Origin: Microvelia longipes
Lineage: Eukaryota > Arthropoda > Insecta > Hemiptera > Veliidae
Length of the DNA: 64,000 nt
Reading direction: 5' to 3'
Assembly (NCBI GenBank): GCA_018340805.1
Contig: JACMZG010001863.1
Span: 51,149,172-51,213,171, forward strand
Shown here one piece after another: positions 1 through 11,725 of this stretch. Each line of letters starts with the position of its first letter. Within the stretch, counting starts at the first letter, position 1. The position numbers and the translations under genes were made by a program. The notes below the pieces were generated by a model, which was given only the letters and a program-made list of their open reading frames with translations, was not told where the DNA came from and did not search any database.

Positions 1-824
1 TTCTAGACATAGCTTGACATAGTCGTTATTTGATATCACAAAATATCTGTTTTGATTAGTTTTCGTTTCCCTTAGGTGAACGATTAAATTATTATTTTCA
101 TCTTTTGTGATGTCTTCAGTTTTTAAATTAATAATTTCCGCACACCGACAAGCACCGCTTACACAAACAAAATACGAAAATATTACCACATATAGATATA
201 TGCCATAAACTAAGTAATGTATTCTTGAAAATCGCTTAAATTGATAAGAACTTCAACTAGTAGTTAATAAGATAATTATTGAACTGATATTAATAATAAA
301 GTTGAAGAAATATAGAAGACTACAGTCCTATGTTTAAAAAACACTTATATTAAGTTATACATATATCCAGACGTATATACATAATATATTCAAGTAGGTA
401 GTAGGTATTTTATAAACAAAATTCTGGCGCGGTGGTCCGCATGTCAGGCGAATTTCCTTTGGATGCGTGTTTCCGTGCTAAACAACCCATTTCTTCCGAT
501 AAATACTGAGATGTGGAATAAGCTTATAAATAAATAAAGTTTGTCTTTCCACAGATGATTTATTATTATAAAACAAAGCCAGCTTTCAACCTGAACGGTC
601 ATCATCAGTGCCGGTGAGATGAGTCTAGATTACTTTTTTAGCCGGTTTCTGAGGCCAAGGTATGTATACGACTCTATACATGCCTTGTCACTGATTCAGC
701 CATGATAAACGTATTTTCCAAATAGAGCAATACTATTTAAAAGACTTGATTAAATATTTAAAAATAATTATTGCAATAAAAAAGAATATTTATTTAAATT
801 AGAGAATTTGTTTTAATTAGGGTA
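1..824. other. No gene seen; AT-rich flank
   Basis: No credible coding sequence. Around 545-620 there is a stretch that, read on the minus strand, has an ACTGATGATGACC-like hairpin followed by GAAAGCTGGC. The same kind of motif recurs at 36,205-36,245 inside an inverted-repeat element, so this is probably the tail of a degraded mobile element. Confidence 0.4.
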
Positions 825-1082
825 TGAGGTACTTGAGCAGTTTTCCTCATCACTTTGGATTTGCTTCATTTATTATCCTCAGACTTGCTTTGCTCGTTCT
901 CTTTATATAAAAATCATATTTTTAATTAATATAAAAAAATACAACATAATAATGATGATAAGACCAGACACACATACACACACTCACACAGACAACTTTG
1001 AGAATATCAGGTGACATCCTGGTTTTGTACTAATACAATACTTTTCCTATATACCTATAGTAAAAATGAGGATAAGTAAAAG
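825..1082 (-). mobile_element. Family A repeat, internally deleted copy
   Basis: It starts with the GAGGTACTTGAGCAG / TTTTCCTCATCAC type end and finishes with the other family end (CTTTTCCTATATACC, then ATGAGGATAAGT). The middle of the ~0.7-kb element is missing. An ACACACA-rich stretch and a GGTGACATCCTGG block near 1,010 are shared with other copies in this window. Confidence 0.6.
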
Positions 1083-1540
1083 ATAAACCCTATAAAATGT
1101 CATATTCCACAATAATAAAATAATAGTTTAAACAAATAAACCCTATAAATTGTTTTATTCTATAATAACAAAATAATAGTTTAAACAAATAAACCTATAA
1201 ATTGTTATATTCTATAATAATAAAAATAATAGTTAAACAAATAAACCCTATAAATTTATATTCTATAATAAACAAAATAATAGTTTAAACAAATAAACCC
1301 TATAAATTGTTATATTCTATAATAATAAAATAATAGTTTAAACAAATAAACCCTATAAATTTTTATATTCTATATTATTAACAAAATAATAGTTACAAAT
1401 AAACCCTATAAATTGTTATATTCTATAATAATAAAATAATAGTTATAAAAAATAAACCCTATAAATTGTTATATTCTATAATAATAAAATAATAGTTATA
1501 AAAAAAAAACCCTATAAATTGTTATATTCCATTATAAAAT
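1083..1540. repeat. 53-bp AT-rich tandem array
   Basis: About nine copies of a roughly 53-bp unit built around AAACCCTATAAATTGTTATA and ATTCTATAATAATAAAATAA. Copies differ mostly by small indels. The array ends a few bases from the stop codon of the ankyrin gene, so it would form most of that gene's 3' flank or UTR. Confidence 0.9.
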
Positions 1541-1542
1541 AA

Positions 1543-3231
1543 TTAATCTCCTTGAATTGATAACTTAGCAAATGATTTAGCAATATTATTGTGTTTTTTA
1601 AGTAAATCATTATTTAGCTGAGTCAGAGTTCTACCATCTGTATTACACGCTTTAGTAACGCTCTTATAATCATTCAAATTATTACTTTTCATTTCCAGTA
1701 ACTTTTTAGTAATTTCTTTGTTACCCTCGGTTACATTTTTGAAACATTCATCAATTAACTTTAATAAAAGAAATACTTGAGAATCTTGACGAGCGAAATC
1801 ATTGGGTATTTTATTTTCTTTGGAAGTAGGGATGTTATATATGGCTCCGTGTTGGAGTAAATAGTGAACTATACCGATGTGATTGTATTTAGCAGCGTAA
1901 TGTAGAGCAGAGCAGTTATTTTTTCCTGTCAAATTAACGTCAGCATTGTGTTCTATTAGTATTTGAATAATGTCGTCAAACCCTTTCCACGATGCTATGA
2001 CGAGTGGAGTATTGCCCTTATTATTTTTAGTATTAACATTGGCACCTTTATTAATTGCACGTTGAAGATTTGTAATGTCGTTGTCGTTTACAGCTTTAAA
2101 CATGATGCCCTCAGGAGTGCAATTGACATCAGTTAATGTTTTATTGACTTTTTTAAAATTTGAAAGATACGAAAAGATTTCTAGGTTGTTGGCTTCTAGG
2201 GCCAGACTGGATGGTGTGTCTCCATGAATATCTGTAAGATCAATATCTGCTCCATTCTCAACTAATAACTTTACAATCTCAAAATGACCCTCCGCTACAG
2301 CTACGTGCAAAGGTGTTAAACCATTTAACATTTTGACATTAATTTCAACTTTAGGATGTTTTAATAAACAAGCTACTACATTTACATTGTTACCAATAAC
2401 GGCAAAATGAAGTGGCGTCAGATTGAATAGATTTCCAGTATTGACATCAGCATGATTTTCTAGTAAAACTTTAACAACTTCTATTTTCCCCTCCTGACAC
2501 GCTATTTGCAAAGCAGTGCTTTCTTGCCAAGTTTTAGTATTTACGTCCACTTTCAATTCAATGAAATATTTAACTAAGTCAAGATGACCCTTACTTGCTG
2601 CAATATGCAGAGGTGTAACATTTTGGTCGATAAATTCTCCTTTGTCAGAAATAAATTTGCAGCCAGTTTTAAAATCAGACGAGTTTCTTACCAGGGTTTT
2701 TACAGCTTCATAATGACTCTCAACACAAGCTTTGTGAATGGGTTTTTTATCTAGTCGATTAACGATGTTTACACTTACGCCCTTATTTATTAAATAATCA
2801 ATTAGTTTAACATTTCCATTATTAGAAGCAATATGTAGCAATGAATCCAATTTTTTTGATTTAATGTTCACATCAGCCCCATTTTCAATCAAGTAATTAA
2901 TCACAGAGAAATTATTGCCCCCACATGCGTAAGCTAATGGTGACCACCCATCATCATCTATAGTATTAATATCTGCACCTCTCTGTACAAGATATTTTAC
3001 AATGTTAAACTGGTTTTGGCAAACTGCACTGTATAGAGGAGTCCATTTCCTTGGGCCGGAAGCATTAATATTAATACCTTGATCCAAAAATAATTTAACC
3101 TTTTTTAAATCACCATTACCACAAGCTGCATGAAGAGGAAAGATGATCTCCTGTGTCAAAATTGATGAAATAGTTTCAACAAATGTAGAAAAATCAGAAT
3201 CACTTGATTGCTGGTTAACAAAATGAAACAT
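1543..3231 (-). CDS. Ankyrin-repeat protein, intron-free
   Basis: A single open reading frame encodes about 562 residues from the first in-frame ATG (3229-3231). The frame stays open further upstream to a GTG at 3279, which is unlikely to be used in a eukaryote; an upstream exon joined at an AG near 3285 is possible. Ankyrin repeats run from about residue 29 to 470, roughly 13 of them, with typical TPLHIAA, GHLDLVKYF and GADVN motifs. One repeat near residues 337-362 is degenerate. The last ~90 residues are a lysine-rich helical tail without repeats. No signal peptide, membrane segment or catalytic domain is visible. Ankyrin repeats bind other proteins, but the partner cannot be told. Lack of introns next to a gene with more than 20 introns suggests a retrocopy or an acquired gene. 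No function is assigned. Confidence 0.85.
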   Translation of the reverse strand: MFHFVNQQSSDSDFSTFVETISSILTQEIIFPLHAACGNGDLKKVKLFLDQGININASGPRKWTPLYSAVCQNQFNIVKYLVQRGADINTIDDDGWSPLAYACGGNNFSVINYLIENGADVNIKSKKLDSLLHIASNNGNVKLIDYLINKGVSVNIVNRLDKKPIHKACVESHYEAVKTLVRNSSDFKTGCKFISDKGEFIDQNVTPLHIAASKGHLDLVKYFIELKVDVNTKTWQESTALQIACQEGKIEVVKVLLENHADVNTGNLFNLTPLHFAVIGNNVNVVACLLKHPKVEINVKMLNGLTPLHVAVAEGHFEIVKLLVENGADIDLTDIHGDTPSSLALEANNLEIFSYLSNFKKVNKTLTDVNCTPEGIMFKAVNDNDITNLQRAINKGANVNTKNNKGNTPLVIASWKGFDDIIQILIEHNADVNLTGKNNCSALHYAAKYNHIGIVHYLLQHGAIYNIPTSKENKIPNDFARQDSQVFLLLKLIDECFKNVTEGNKEITKKLLEMKSNNLNDYKSVTKACNTDGRTLTQLNNDLLKKHNNIAKSFAKLSIQGD

Positions 3232-3279
3232 TGTGTCGAGAACACTCTTAGTAAAAACAACTTTTAAACTATTTAGCAC

Positions 3280-3719
3280 AAATCTAATTAAATATTAATC
3301 AACAGTTAAATTTTTTGTTCCACTCATTCCATTTACTTTCAAGGGGGAGCTCTTGATTGTGATCTAAGATAAGTTATTTATAATATTATCAGTAAATTAC
3401 AGTAATAGAATGATGTAATGGATGTTTAATGTCCTTGGAAACACAAGTGATGAAAACAAGCGGAAATAATTACTTAAATTTTGAGCTAAGCATTTAATGA
3501 AACTTGAAAATTGCCTAAAAATATAAACTCTTAAATAGTACAAAACATAATGCCTTGTATTATCATACAAGGCATTATCTAGGACATTATCTATCGAACA
3601 GATAATGTCAAAATTATTATGGTAATATAATGAAACTCCAGCGGAATAGCAAATGTAAAACTTATAGATTAGATAGCAACTTTAAGGCTTTTATCTTGTT
3701 ATATTATACAGTTTTATCT
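3280..3719. other. Spacer with two adjacent hairpins
   Basis: No gene seen. At 3547-3579 a 13-bp perfect inverted repeat (ATAATGCCTTGTA) has a 6-nt loop. It is followed four bases later by a second hairpin at 3583-3609 (GACATTATCT, 7-nt loop). A similar tandem pair of hairpins occurs at 38,867-38,939. Confidence 0.6.
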
Positions 3720-3828
3720 CAAGAAACAGATACAATATCATTTGATACTACCAAGTTTTGCAAAACATGAATAGTTGACACAATATAATTTTGTGAGAGA
3801 CACCTTAGAAATGTAACAAGCAAAATGC
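3720..3828 (-). repeat. Partial copy of the hammerhead-unit repeat
   Basis: On the minus strand this matches the part of the 315-bp unit running from CTTGTTACATTTC through TCAACTATTCATGTTTTGC to TATCAAATGATATTG. It lacks the ribozyme core. It stops at the edge of the family D/E composite element. Confidence 0.7.
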
Positions 3829-3877
3829 ATACCGATGCATTTACATACCGACAACGATTGATTTGTTATAACCTTAA

Positions 3878-4378
3878 CCCAAGGATCTTGAATAAAGGGG
3901 ATGACGCACTAAGTCGATTTGTCATACAAACAAGTGACCCCATCGAAAACCAAAAAAATAGAAAGAATTCAACACTAAACAAACGTCATAAGCCAACTGC
4001 ACATGCTTGGTACAAACTGCGCACACAAAATTTAGAGGCAAACTTACCTCTCAATGGTTTCCCATTGTTTATTGCTTGAGAAGGTTATAACAAAACACGC
4101 TTAAATTATCACTCACTGAAGTGGCAAAGTATAGTCCAAAATTTAAAATTAAATAAGCACAAATGACTTAACAAGCACCACAAATGTAACAATCACGAGA
4201 AGCACAGAAGAAAGTTTAGAAGCAAACTCGACAACCTTGCTACATAACCTGCGTTTGGCGCCTTTTTTTCAATATAACCATAAGAAAGGTAAGTTTGCTC
4301 CTATTTCTCTATCTCATACAACTTCCATGGGGTCAGAAATGTTCCTTAATGCGTCATCCCCTTTATTTAAGATCCTTG
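3878..4378. mobile_element. Inverted-repeat transposon E, copy 1
   Basis: The inverted ends are about 27 bp: AAGGATCTTGAATAAAGGGG... at the left and the complement ending ...TTTAAGATCCTTG at the right. CCTTAA occurs on both sides (3872-3877 and 4379-4384), consistent with a target-site duplication. The flanks match the interior of family D, so this copy is inserted in a family D repeat. A short open frame inside (3825-4079) crosses the boundary and is not a gene. Confidence 0.75.
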
Positions 4379-4384
4379 CCTTAA

Positions 4385-4505
4385 TTTTTTACTCCTAGAG
4401 GAGGTTTAAATAAGGTTATACAGAGCCCCTGAGAGCTCCAAAAAGATGTTTCAGGTCTCTCAATGTATTAAGATAGGCTATGCCTTCTTTACTAATATAT
4501 CTCTA
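4385..4505. mobile_element. Family D fragment interrupted by element E
   Basis: This contains AGAGGAGGTTTAAATAAGG, CAGAGCCCCTGAGAG and CTCAATGTATTAAGATAGG in the same order as the family D core at 15,040-15,240. The left part of the same repeat (ATTTGTTATAACCTTAA) lies before 3878. Confidence 0.6.
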
Positions 4506-6027
4506 TGCTTTTTATCGTGTTTTCGATGATTATTATGTACGTGCTACTTAATTAAATTATGTAAAATAATTGTTAAAAACATTTAGTTAAAGAAAAAAAG
4601 AAACTTAAGTCTTGGTATATCACATGTTTTAAGGTTTTTATAAATATACTGACGAATGTTTATTGCCTGAAATGTAACTTAAAATTACGATAACTATGAT
4701 AACATTCAAAAAACTCCAGGTTAATTATTCTTACATTACCAATCAAATTATTATTTGAAGAGAAAAAAACTCTTATCACTTGCAACAATAAAAAAAGTTG
4801 AATAGTGCACACAAGAAATGAAAGTTTAATTAGCCGCTCGTTTTAAATAATTTAAACAAACCTATATTATTTTAAGACTCACTTAAACCTCCATTGGATT
4901 TGATAAAATATATTTTTTACACAAATTATAAACAATATTTGCTAAAAAGTGAAAAGCAACGCATTAAAAACAATAATGTTGAGTAGCGTAGATAGATAGT
5001 TTACATTTACAAAGGCCAAAACAAGATGGCTGCGCCCAGAAGAAAATTTGAGTCAACTGCCTGGAGGACAAAATTTGAACTACATGCCGTGTCTGGCAGA
5101 AATCACATGTTTCCCAACTTGGTTTACATATTATTTTAGTGAACACCTTCAATAGAATATTTTTATTTTTCCAAAAATTTTTTTTTGCTCATAAAATGAT
5201 TTAATGCGTTTAAAAAATATATTAAGCTGTAAAAAAATATTTAATTTAATTTTAAATAGTCGAAATAAGCATTTAAAGAAGACGAGAGGGGGAATGGGTG
5301 AAAGAGTGGGGTGAAAACGGAAGGTTGGATCGTTTAACGTACTAAGAGATGAGAGTTTTAGTTAGAAATATCGTAATGCCGTAAGGAATGTAAAGAAGAC
5401 TGAAAAAAGAACAATTCCGTGTTCCAGGTTATACAATGCCTAAGGAACGTGATGACTACAGCTGTCAGTATCATCTTGTTGACAGTATAGAATAAACTCT
5501 TATGAGTGTTGCTCTAGTGAATATTGTTGTACTACACGGCGGTATTATTACGTCTGACGTCACACGGTATTATTACGTAGTCGAGGCCGCTTTCCCACCA
5601 AAAGAACATGTTTAATATAATTTTCGTTTTTTTTGGTGTATCATCAAAAGTATAAGTTTTTTCATTCTAATATTTTACAGGGTGTTCTTTTATATGACGT
5701 ACTTAAACATAATGCAATAAAATAAAATTGTGCTAATACCCTATTATCAATATAATCAAATAAACGGTACAAAATTACACTAACAATACTTATATTACGT
5801 TTTATTGTATGCGCATTGTATTGCGTTTATCACCAGTTTTCATATTCTTTGCAATGCTCAAAATTATCAAACAAACCTGGATCTAAAATGTTTTAGGCAA
5901 AGCCGTTCGGATGTAAAATAAAGTTTTACTTGATTGTTGTTTACCTTACGTTTTGTTCAAGAGAATCCGATTTTGAGCAGTATTCGGCGTTGAGATTACT
6001 AAAACAAAAGCTCAAGTGAATAAAGTG
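4506..6027. other. AT-rich spacer, nothing recognised
   Basis: No conserved coding frame, RNA gene or clear repeat. A 62-codon minus-strand frame at 4964-5152 shows no recognisable domain. Short direct repeats of CGGTATTATTACGT occur at 5540-5580. Confidence 0.4.
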
Positions 6028-7502
6028 ATGTAGAAATTCATACTGTAGGGGTGGGGTGCGGGACACAGTGGTCCAACTCCCTGGTTTGATATGGCCTAAA
6101 AAAAACAGGTGCTAGTTGCATCAACTACCGCACCGAGCACTAGTTTTCACCTTGTACAACTGTTATCAATATTGTTATCAGTTTTAAATCGAGACTTGTC
6201 GAGTCGTCTATAAACTAGAATGTAAACAAGACAAATTTTCTGAACATTTTTAGTTGTTTATAAGATTATTTGTTTAAAATATAAGATAAATTTAGAATTT
6301 TTTCCATTAAAAGAACAAATAAAAATCGGGTACGGGGTACCTCGGAACTTTTCCTCACCCTTCGGACTCGTTTCACTCGTCCTCAGACTAGAATGGTTGA
6401 CATATGGCCTGGGGTTTTTAAACTTCCGAGGTACCCGTACCCGTATAAAAATGCATACAGGGACGTTAAACTTCGCATAATCTTAAATGAGAAAAAGTTC
6501 CTATATTTATTCGGTTTTTTAAATTACTTGAATTTTTGGCGGGAATTTGTAATATTGACAACAAACAAACTTTTACGTTTAACAAAAGTGTCGTAATAAT
6601 TAATCATTAAGTTCGCTTATAACTTTTTAACTAATTAATTTTTTTATATTTGTTCCTATTTTTTTTGCGGTTCCAACGACGTGTTATATGTAAAAAACAC
6701 GTGTATACTTTTGGTATTATTAGGCGTCAACATTTTAAATTTCAAAAGTAAATAATTTCAAAATGGCGGCCAATATCAAAACGAAATTCTGAAGATTTGT
6801 TTGTTATATTAAGAGGTATATTCCTGCAAAATTCAAGTTCATCGGGTCATTTTTCGATTTTTAAAAATTTTTGCTGACTAAGCAAATAGGGTTAATGGTG
6901 ACATAAAATTTTGATATTCCGGGCAGCACAACTAGATCCAAAGACTGATTTTTGTACTAAGTTTCAACTATCTAGCATAAACACAGTGGGAGTTATGCGT
7001 GACACACACACACAGACAGACATCAAGCTAAAATCGGTTCAGATGGTCCTAAACACACCTAAAATGGATAATTCAAGTGAAATTTCGGGTTACAATTTTT
7101 TGGGTGAAACCAATACTTTTCCTCTATATACATTCGGTATGAAGGTGAGGAAAAGTGAAAAAGCAATAAACACGCAAATTAATTTCCATTTCTGCACGTC
7201 ATGGTTATCATGATATCAGGTCTAGATAAAAATAACACAGCGTTTATATTTTTATTACATTTTATGAAAATTATACATTTAAAATAATTAATAAGATTTT
7301 TAACATTGTTAAAGATCTCTTTAAATAATTTAAATCCTGAAAATGAAGAACTAATTATTTTATATATGCCGTACTAGATGAACCGACCTGCCTCTAGTGG
7401 GGAAACGATGACTTTAAAGCAGGCCCATCCAAAACAGCTTATTCCGGGGGAGTTGGACCACTGTGTCCCGCGCTCCCACCACTACTGTATGAATTTCTAC
7501 AT
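6028..7502. mobile_element. Element C: ~50-bp inverted ends, with nested insert
   Basis: The left end reads ATGTAGAAATTCATACTGTA and then GCGGGACACAGTGGTCCAAC. The right end is its near-exact complement, ending GTATGAATTTCTACAT. A shorter relative at 19,405-19,880 lacks the middle block and so shows what the element looked like before insertion. Element C proper codes for nothing visible and is probably non-autonomous. Confidence 0.8.
6327..7163 (-). mobile_element. Family A copy nested in element C
   Basis: It begins near AATCGGGTACGGGGTACC and ends at ATGAGGAAAAGT. The relative at 19,405-19,880 is continuous across this position, so the block is an insertion. AATAAA on each side may be the target duplication. 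An ACACACACACAGACAGACA tract and the terminal CTTTTCCTCTATATACATTC segment are shared with other copies. Confidence 0.75.
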
Positions 7503-8654
7503 AACTTAATATTGATGCTTTTTTTTGTGAATCATTAATTTGTGAAAGTGAACTTATTGAACAAGTGCAGTGCGGTAGTTTTTAGTTATTAAACAAAATA
7601 TTAAATAAAAGGACTGGAAAATCATCCTAACTTAAACAAAATATAAAAAAGGACTAATAAATACATCAAGATAAAGTGAATACACTACAATTAAATAAAG
7701 TACTACACAACAACAGCAAAAAAAATAACAAACAAATTAAACGCTTTCAACACATATAATTATTTAAAAAAAAAAATATTTCTTTACAAACAAAATAATA
7801 AATAAAATTCATTATTGGATATAAGTGGATAGTGGTTGTAGCTATAGGTGGTACCGAAAATCAAGGAAGGAAGATTAATTTTTAAAAGCCACAGACTGAC
7901 CGAAACTGCAAGTGATATCAACCGCAAAACAATCTCAAAGTCATATATTACATATACTTCCAAAGAATTAACTACAAACAAAAACAATTCAAGCCTGACA
8001 TATTAAGTTTAAGGCTCTTAAAAGCTTAGAAGTAAACAACAACAACAACAAGATGCTTTTTTTAAATAAAGTTAGCACATATTAATTAAAGAATAACTAT
8101 TTCTTCAAATTCAATGTAATAATTTCATAAATTAAAACAAGCACTTGAAAATTTATCACTGATTGTTTATTATGTGCACAAAATATTTTAAAACACAAAA
8201 TTACCACTAATATTTCGTTTTAATTATTTAAAATAGCATAAATATAAATATAATATTGTTAAAATAGTATAATTACAAAGTTGAAATACGTCGATAACCT
8301 TAGTCGATAACACATAAATTAATGCTATCACATGTGATAAGAGTGATTCCCCGCCAGAACTTGAGTTTACTAAAAAAATGTGAAGTGGTTTTGCAATAGA
8401 ATAAAGCAGTTTGGAGTCAACAAATGATAAAAAAGCAACAAATGATAACCACGAAAAGTTTTAAATAAATCCGCTGTGGTGCGATACGGTCTCGCCTTGA
8501 ACAACACGCCCCAACAACAATAGTAAATTTTAAAAATAATTGGAAACCTTCAAAAAAATGTTGCAAGAGTTATTATTCATTAAATGTAGTATACTTTTAA
8601 ATAAAAATATATTTGGCAAATATGCATCTTCCTCATTGATTTATTATAACCTTT
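7503..8654. other. A-rich spacer, no gene seen
   Basis: Mostly A-rich sequence with short (CAA)n tracts near 8036-8052. A 67-codon minus-strand frame at 7784-7987 is not recognisable. No structured repeat was identified. Confidence 0.4.
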
Positions 8655-8890
8655 ACTCAATGTTAGAGCCAAAAAGATGTTCTAAGTTTCTCAATGTATT
8701 GAGATAGGATATGCCCCCTATATAATATGCCCCCTATAATAGTGTAAGCACATCTTTATAATTAGTTGACAGCGTGAGAAAATAGTGTTGAGGAACGAAT
8801 AAGGATCCAAAAAATTGTGACATCCAAGACTAACCACATTGGCTCCCTCGCATTATTTTCCCACGCTGTCAACTGATTATAACCGTGTAT
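8655..8890. mobile_element. Family D fragment plus MITE F copy 1
   Basis: Bases 8655-8745 match family D (TCTCAATGTATTGAGATAGG). From about 8756 to 8883 lies a small MITE with ends ATAATTAGTTGACAGCGTG and CACGCTGTCAACTGATTAT, about 128 bp, in the same family as 9345-9546. Confidence 0.65.
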
Positions 8891-9344
8891 TATACTATAG
8901 TAAATCTCTATGTATTTAAACTTTGGAGAATCCTGTTATAGGTAGGAAGGGAAGAATGAGAAACACGCAACAAAAAAAGAAAGGATAATTATTTAGTAGA
9001 GTTTTCCTAAATAGTCTTTAACATCAATAACTTGTTTTGAACAAGTATTTAAAAAGTTGTATATTAAGGCGATACAAACTCTGGACGGGAATAATTCGGC
9101 GAGGGGCGATTCATCACTGTCTAGCTTACTACTTACTATATAGCAGCAACTCGATTCTTTAACAATCACTATTTCAATGGGTCCATCCAGCAAATAAAGC
9201 CTAGATATAGCCTAATAAAACCCAAGCAAATTATTTGATTATTTGATTGAATTTAGAAACACGTAATATTAATATTTTTACTAAGAGTCCCTCTTATTCT
9301 GATTTTAGATGCGGTATCTATAAATCCTGGCTTACTATAATACA
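8891..9344. other. Spacer, no gene seen
   Basis: A 66-codon minus-strand frame (8993-9193) has no recognisable motif. Nothing else supported. Confidence 0.35.
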
Positions 9345-9546
9345 ACACACGGCTAAAATCAATTGACAGCGTGGGAAAAAATGCGAGGTAGCCAATGACG
9401 TTAGTCCTGGATGTTAAACCACGCCCTTAATTTCAAAACAGACCAACCTTATTGGTTCCTCAACACTATTTAATTTCAAAACAGACCAACCTTATTGGTT
9501 CCTCAACACTATTTTCCCGCGCTGTCAATTGATTTTAGCCGTGTGT
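9345..9546. mobile_element. MITE F copy 2
   Basis: Inverted ends of about 35 bp starting ACACACGGCTAAAATCAATT and closing with the complement, total about 202 bp. A 43-bp segment with ACAGACCAACCTTATTGG is duplicated in tandem inside (about 9430-9515), a difference from the other copies. Confidence 0.8.
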
Positions 9547-9562
9547 CGTACTTTATAAGCCG

Positions 9563-10645
9563 GAAACTCTAAAAGCAGAATAATAAAAATCGGGTACAGA
9601 GTACTTCGGAACTTTTCCTCATCACATCGGATTCGATACGCTCATCCTCCCTGCTACAGAACAGCTTCACTCATTCTCAGAATATACAAGTCGTTAAATT
9701 TACACTACAACACGTCTTTGGACTCGCTTCGCTCGTTCTTAGATCGTAAATACATCCGTTTCATTCCCAGCGGTGACCCATTCAGTCACTGACTACGTTC
9801 GATGCTGCTTAAACCTTATGATTCAACAAACATCATGGTTACACTTGTATTGAAAGAAACTTAGTGCACATCACATATTTATTACGTAAAGATATATACT
9901 TGTATGAATTTAAACTCGATTAGATTATTTTCTGATTTTTTACAATGTTTTTAAAAAAGTACACTAGGCATTTGATAAAAATTAAACTAATGCTGATAAT
10001 GATATTAAACTTGGCACATATGTTAGTCTTATACAGGGCTACATAGATTAAACTTGGCACATATGTTAGTGTTATAGAGGGGTACATAGATTAAACTTGG
10101 CATATATAGGTACATAGATTAAACTTGGCACATATGTTAGTCTTATACAAGGCTACATAGATTAAACTTGGCACATATTTAGTCTTATGGTACATAGATT
10201 AAACTTGGCACATATGTTAGTCTTATACAGGGGTACATAGATTAAACTTGGCACATATGTTAGTGTTATACAGGGCTACATAGATTAAACTTGGCACATA
10301 TGTTAGTGTTATACAGGGGTACATAGATTAAACTTGGCATATATAGGTGTACATAAATTAAACTTGGCATATATAGGGGTACATAGATTAAACTTGGCAC
10401 ATATGTTAGTCTTATACAGGGCTACATAGATTAAACTTGGCACATATGTTAGTGTTATACAGGGCTACATAGATTAAACTTGGCACATATGTTAGTTTTA
10501 TACAGGGTTAGTCTTATGTGTGCTAAATGTTAATCCGATCACAATATTTTTCCACGTTTTATAATTTTTATAAATTTTTACTGAGTCATTATTGAGGGTT
10601 AATGACGTTATAAAATAGTTATTTGTGTAACTAGTCAGGAGAATT
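9563..10645 (-). repeat. 1.08-kb duplicated block, copy 1 (family A with internal array)
   Basis: It starts GAAACTCTAAAAGCAGAATA and ends CTAGTCAGGAGAATT, directly abutting copy 2. It is a family A element read on the minus strand. Within it, at about 10,003-10,508, a ~43-bp segment with TTAAACTTGGCACATATGTT is repeated about 12 times; that segment occurs once in ordinary family A copies (for example at 14,160-14,215). Confidence 0.85.
9761..9830 (-). repeat. 5S-rRNA-like segment in family A
   Basis: Read on the minus strand it gives TTTAAGCAGCATCGAACG then GTCAGTGACTGAATGGGTCA and CCGCTGGGAATG. This order and spacing match the A box, intermediate element and C box of the 5S rRNA internal promoter. 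It is a repeat-embedded segment, not an intact 5S gene. Confidence 0.65.
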
Positions 10646-11725
10646 GAAACTCTAAAAGCAGAATAATAAAAATCGGGTACAGAGTACTTCGGAACTTTTC
10701 CTCATCACATCGGATTCGATACGCTCATCCTCCCTGCTACAGAACAGCTTCACTCATTCTCAGAATATACAAGTCGTTAAATTTACACTACAACACGTCT
10801 TTGACTCGCTTCGCTCGTTCTTAGATCGTAATACATCCGTTTCATTCCCAGCGTGACCCATTCAGTCACTGACTACGTTCGATGCTGCTTAAACCTTATG
10901 ATTCAACAAACATCATGGTTACACTTGTATTGAAAGAAACTTAGTGCACATCACATATTTATTACGTAAAGATATATACTTGTATGAATTTAAACTCGAT
11001 TAGATTATTTTCTGATTTTTTACAATGTTTTTAAAAAAGTACACTAGGCATTTGATAAAAATTAAACTAATGCTGATAATGATATTAAACTTGGCACATA
11101 TGTTAGTCTTATACAGGGCTACATAGATTAAACTTGGCACATATGTTAGTGTTATAGAGGGGTACATAGATTAAACTTGGCATATATAGGGGTACATAGA
11201 TTAAACTTGGCACATATGTTAGTCTTATACAAGGCTACATAGATTAAACTTGGCACATATGTTAGTCTTATACAGGGGTACATAGATTAAACTTGGCACA
11301 TATGTTAGTCTTATACAGGGGTACATAGATTAAACTTGGCACATAGTTAGTGTTATACAGGGTACATAGATTAAACTTGGCACATATGTTAGTGTATACA
11401 GGGTACATAGATTAAACTTGGCATATAATAGTGTACATAAATTAAACTGGCATAATATAGGGTACATAGATTAAACTTGGCACATATGTTAGTCTTATAC
11501 AGGCTACATAGATTAAACTTGGCACATATGTTAGTGTTATACAGGGCTAATAGATTAAACTTGGCACATATGTTAGTTTTATACAGGGTTAGTCTTATGT
11601 GTGCTAAATGTTAATCCGATCACAATATTTTTCCACGTTTTATAATTTTTATAAATTTTTACTGAGTCATTATTGAGGTTAATGACGTTATAAATAGTTA
11701 TTTGTGTAACTAGTCAGGAGAATTG
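10646..11725 (-). repeat. 1.08-kb duplicated block, copy 2
   Basis: Same order of sequence as copy 1, including the 5S-like segment (10,841-10,910) and the 43-bp array (11,085-11,590). Differences are almost all single-base losses in short runs, for example CTTTGGACTC against CTTTGACTC and CAGCGGTGAC against CAGCGTGAC. It could be a recent duplication or an assembly error. Confidence 0.8.

Noticed and set aside
3825..4079. 84-codon plus-strand open frame
   Set aside because: It spans the border of element E and repeats sequence found at 63.3 kb. No domain; transposon sequence.
9761..9830. True 5S rRNA gene
   Set aside because: Only the internal promoter part is similar; the 5' third of 5S is not present and the segment recurs inside a transposon family.
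10003..11590. CRISPR-like array
   Set aside because: The 43-bp copies are direct head-to-tail repeats without unique spacers, in a eukaryotic transposon context.
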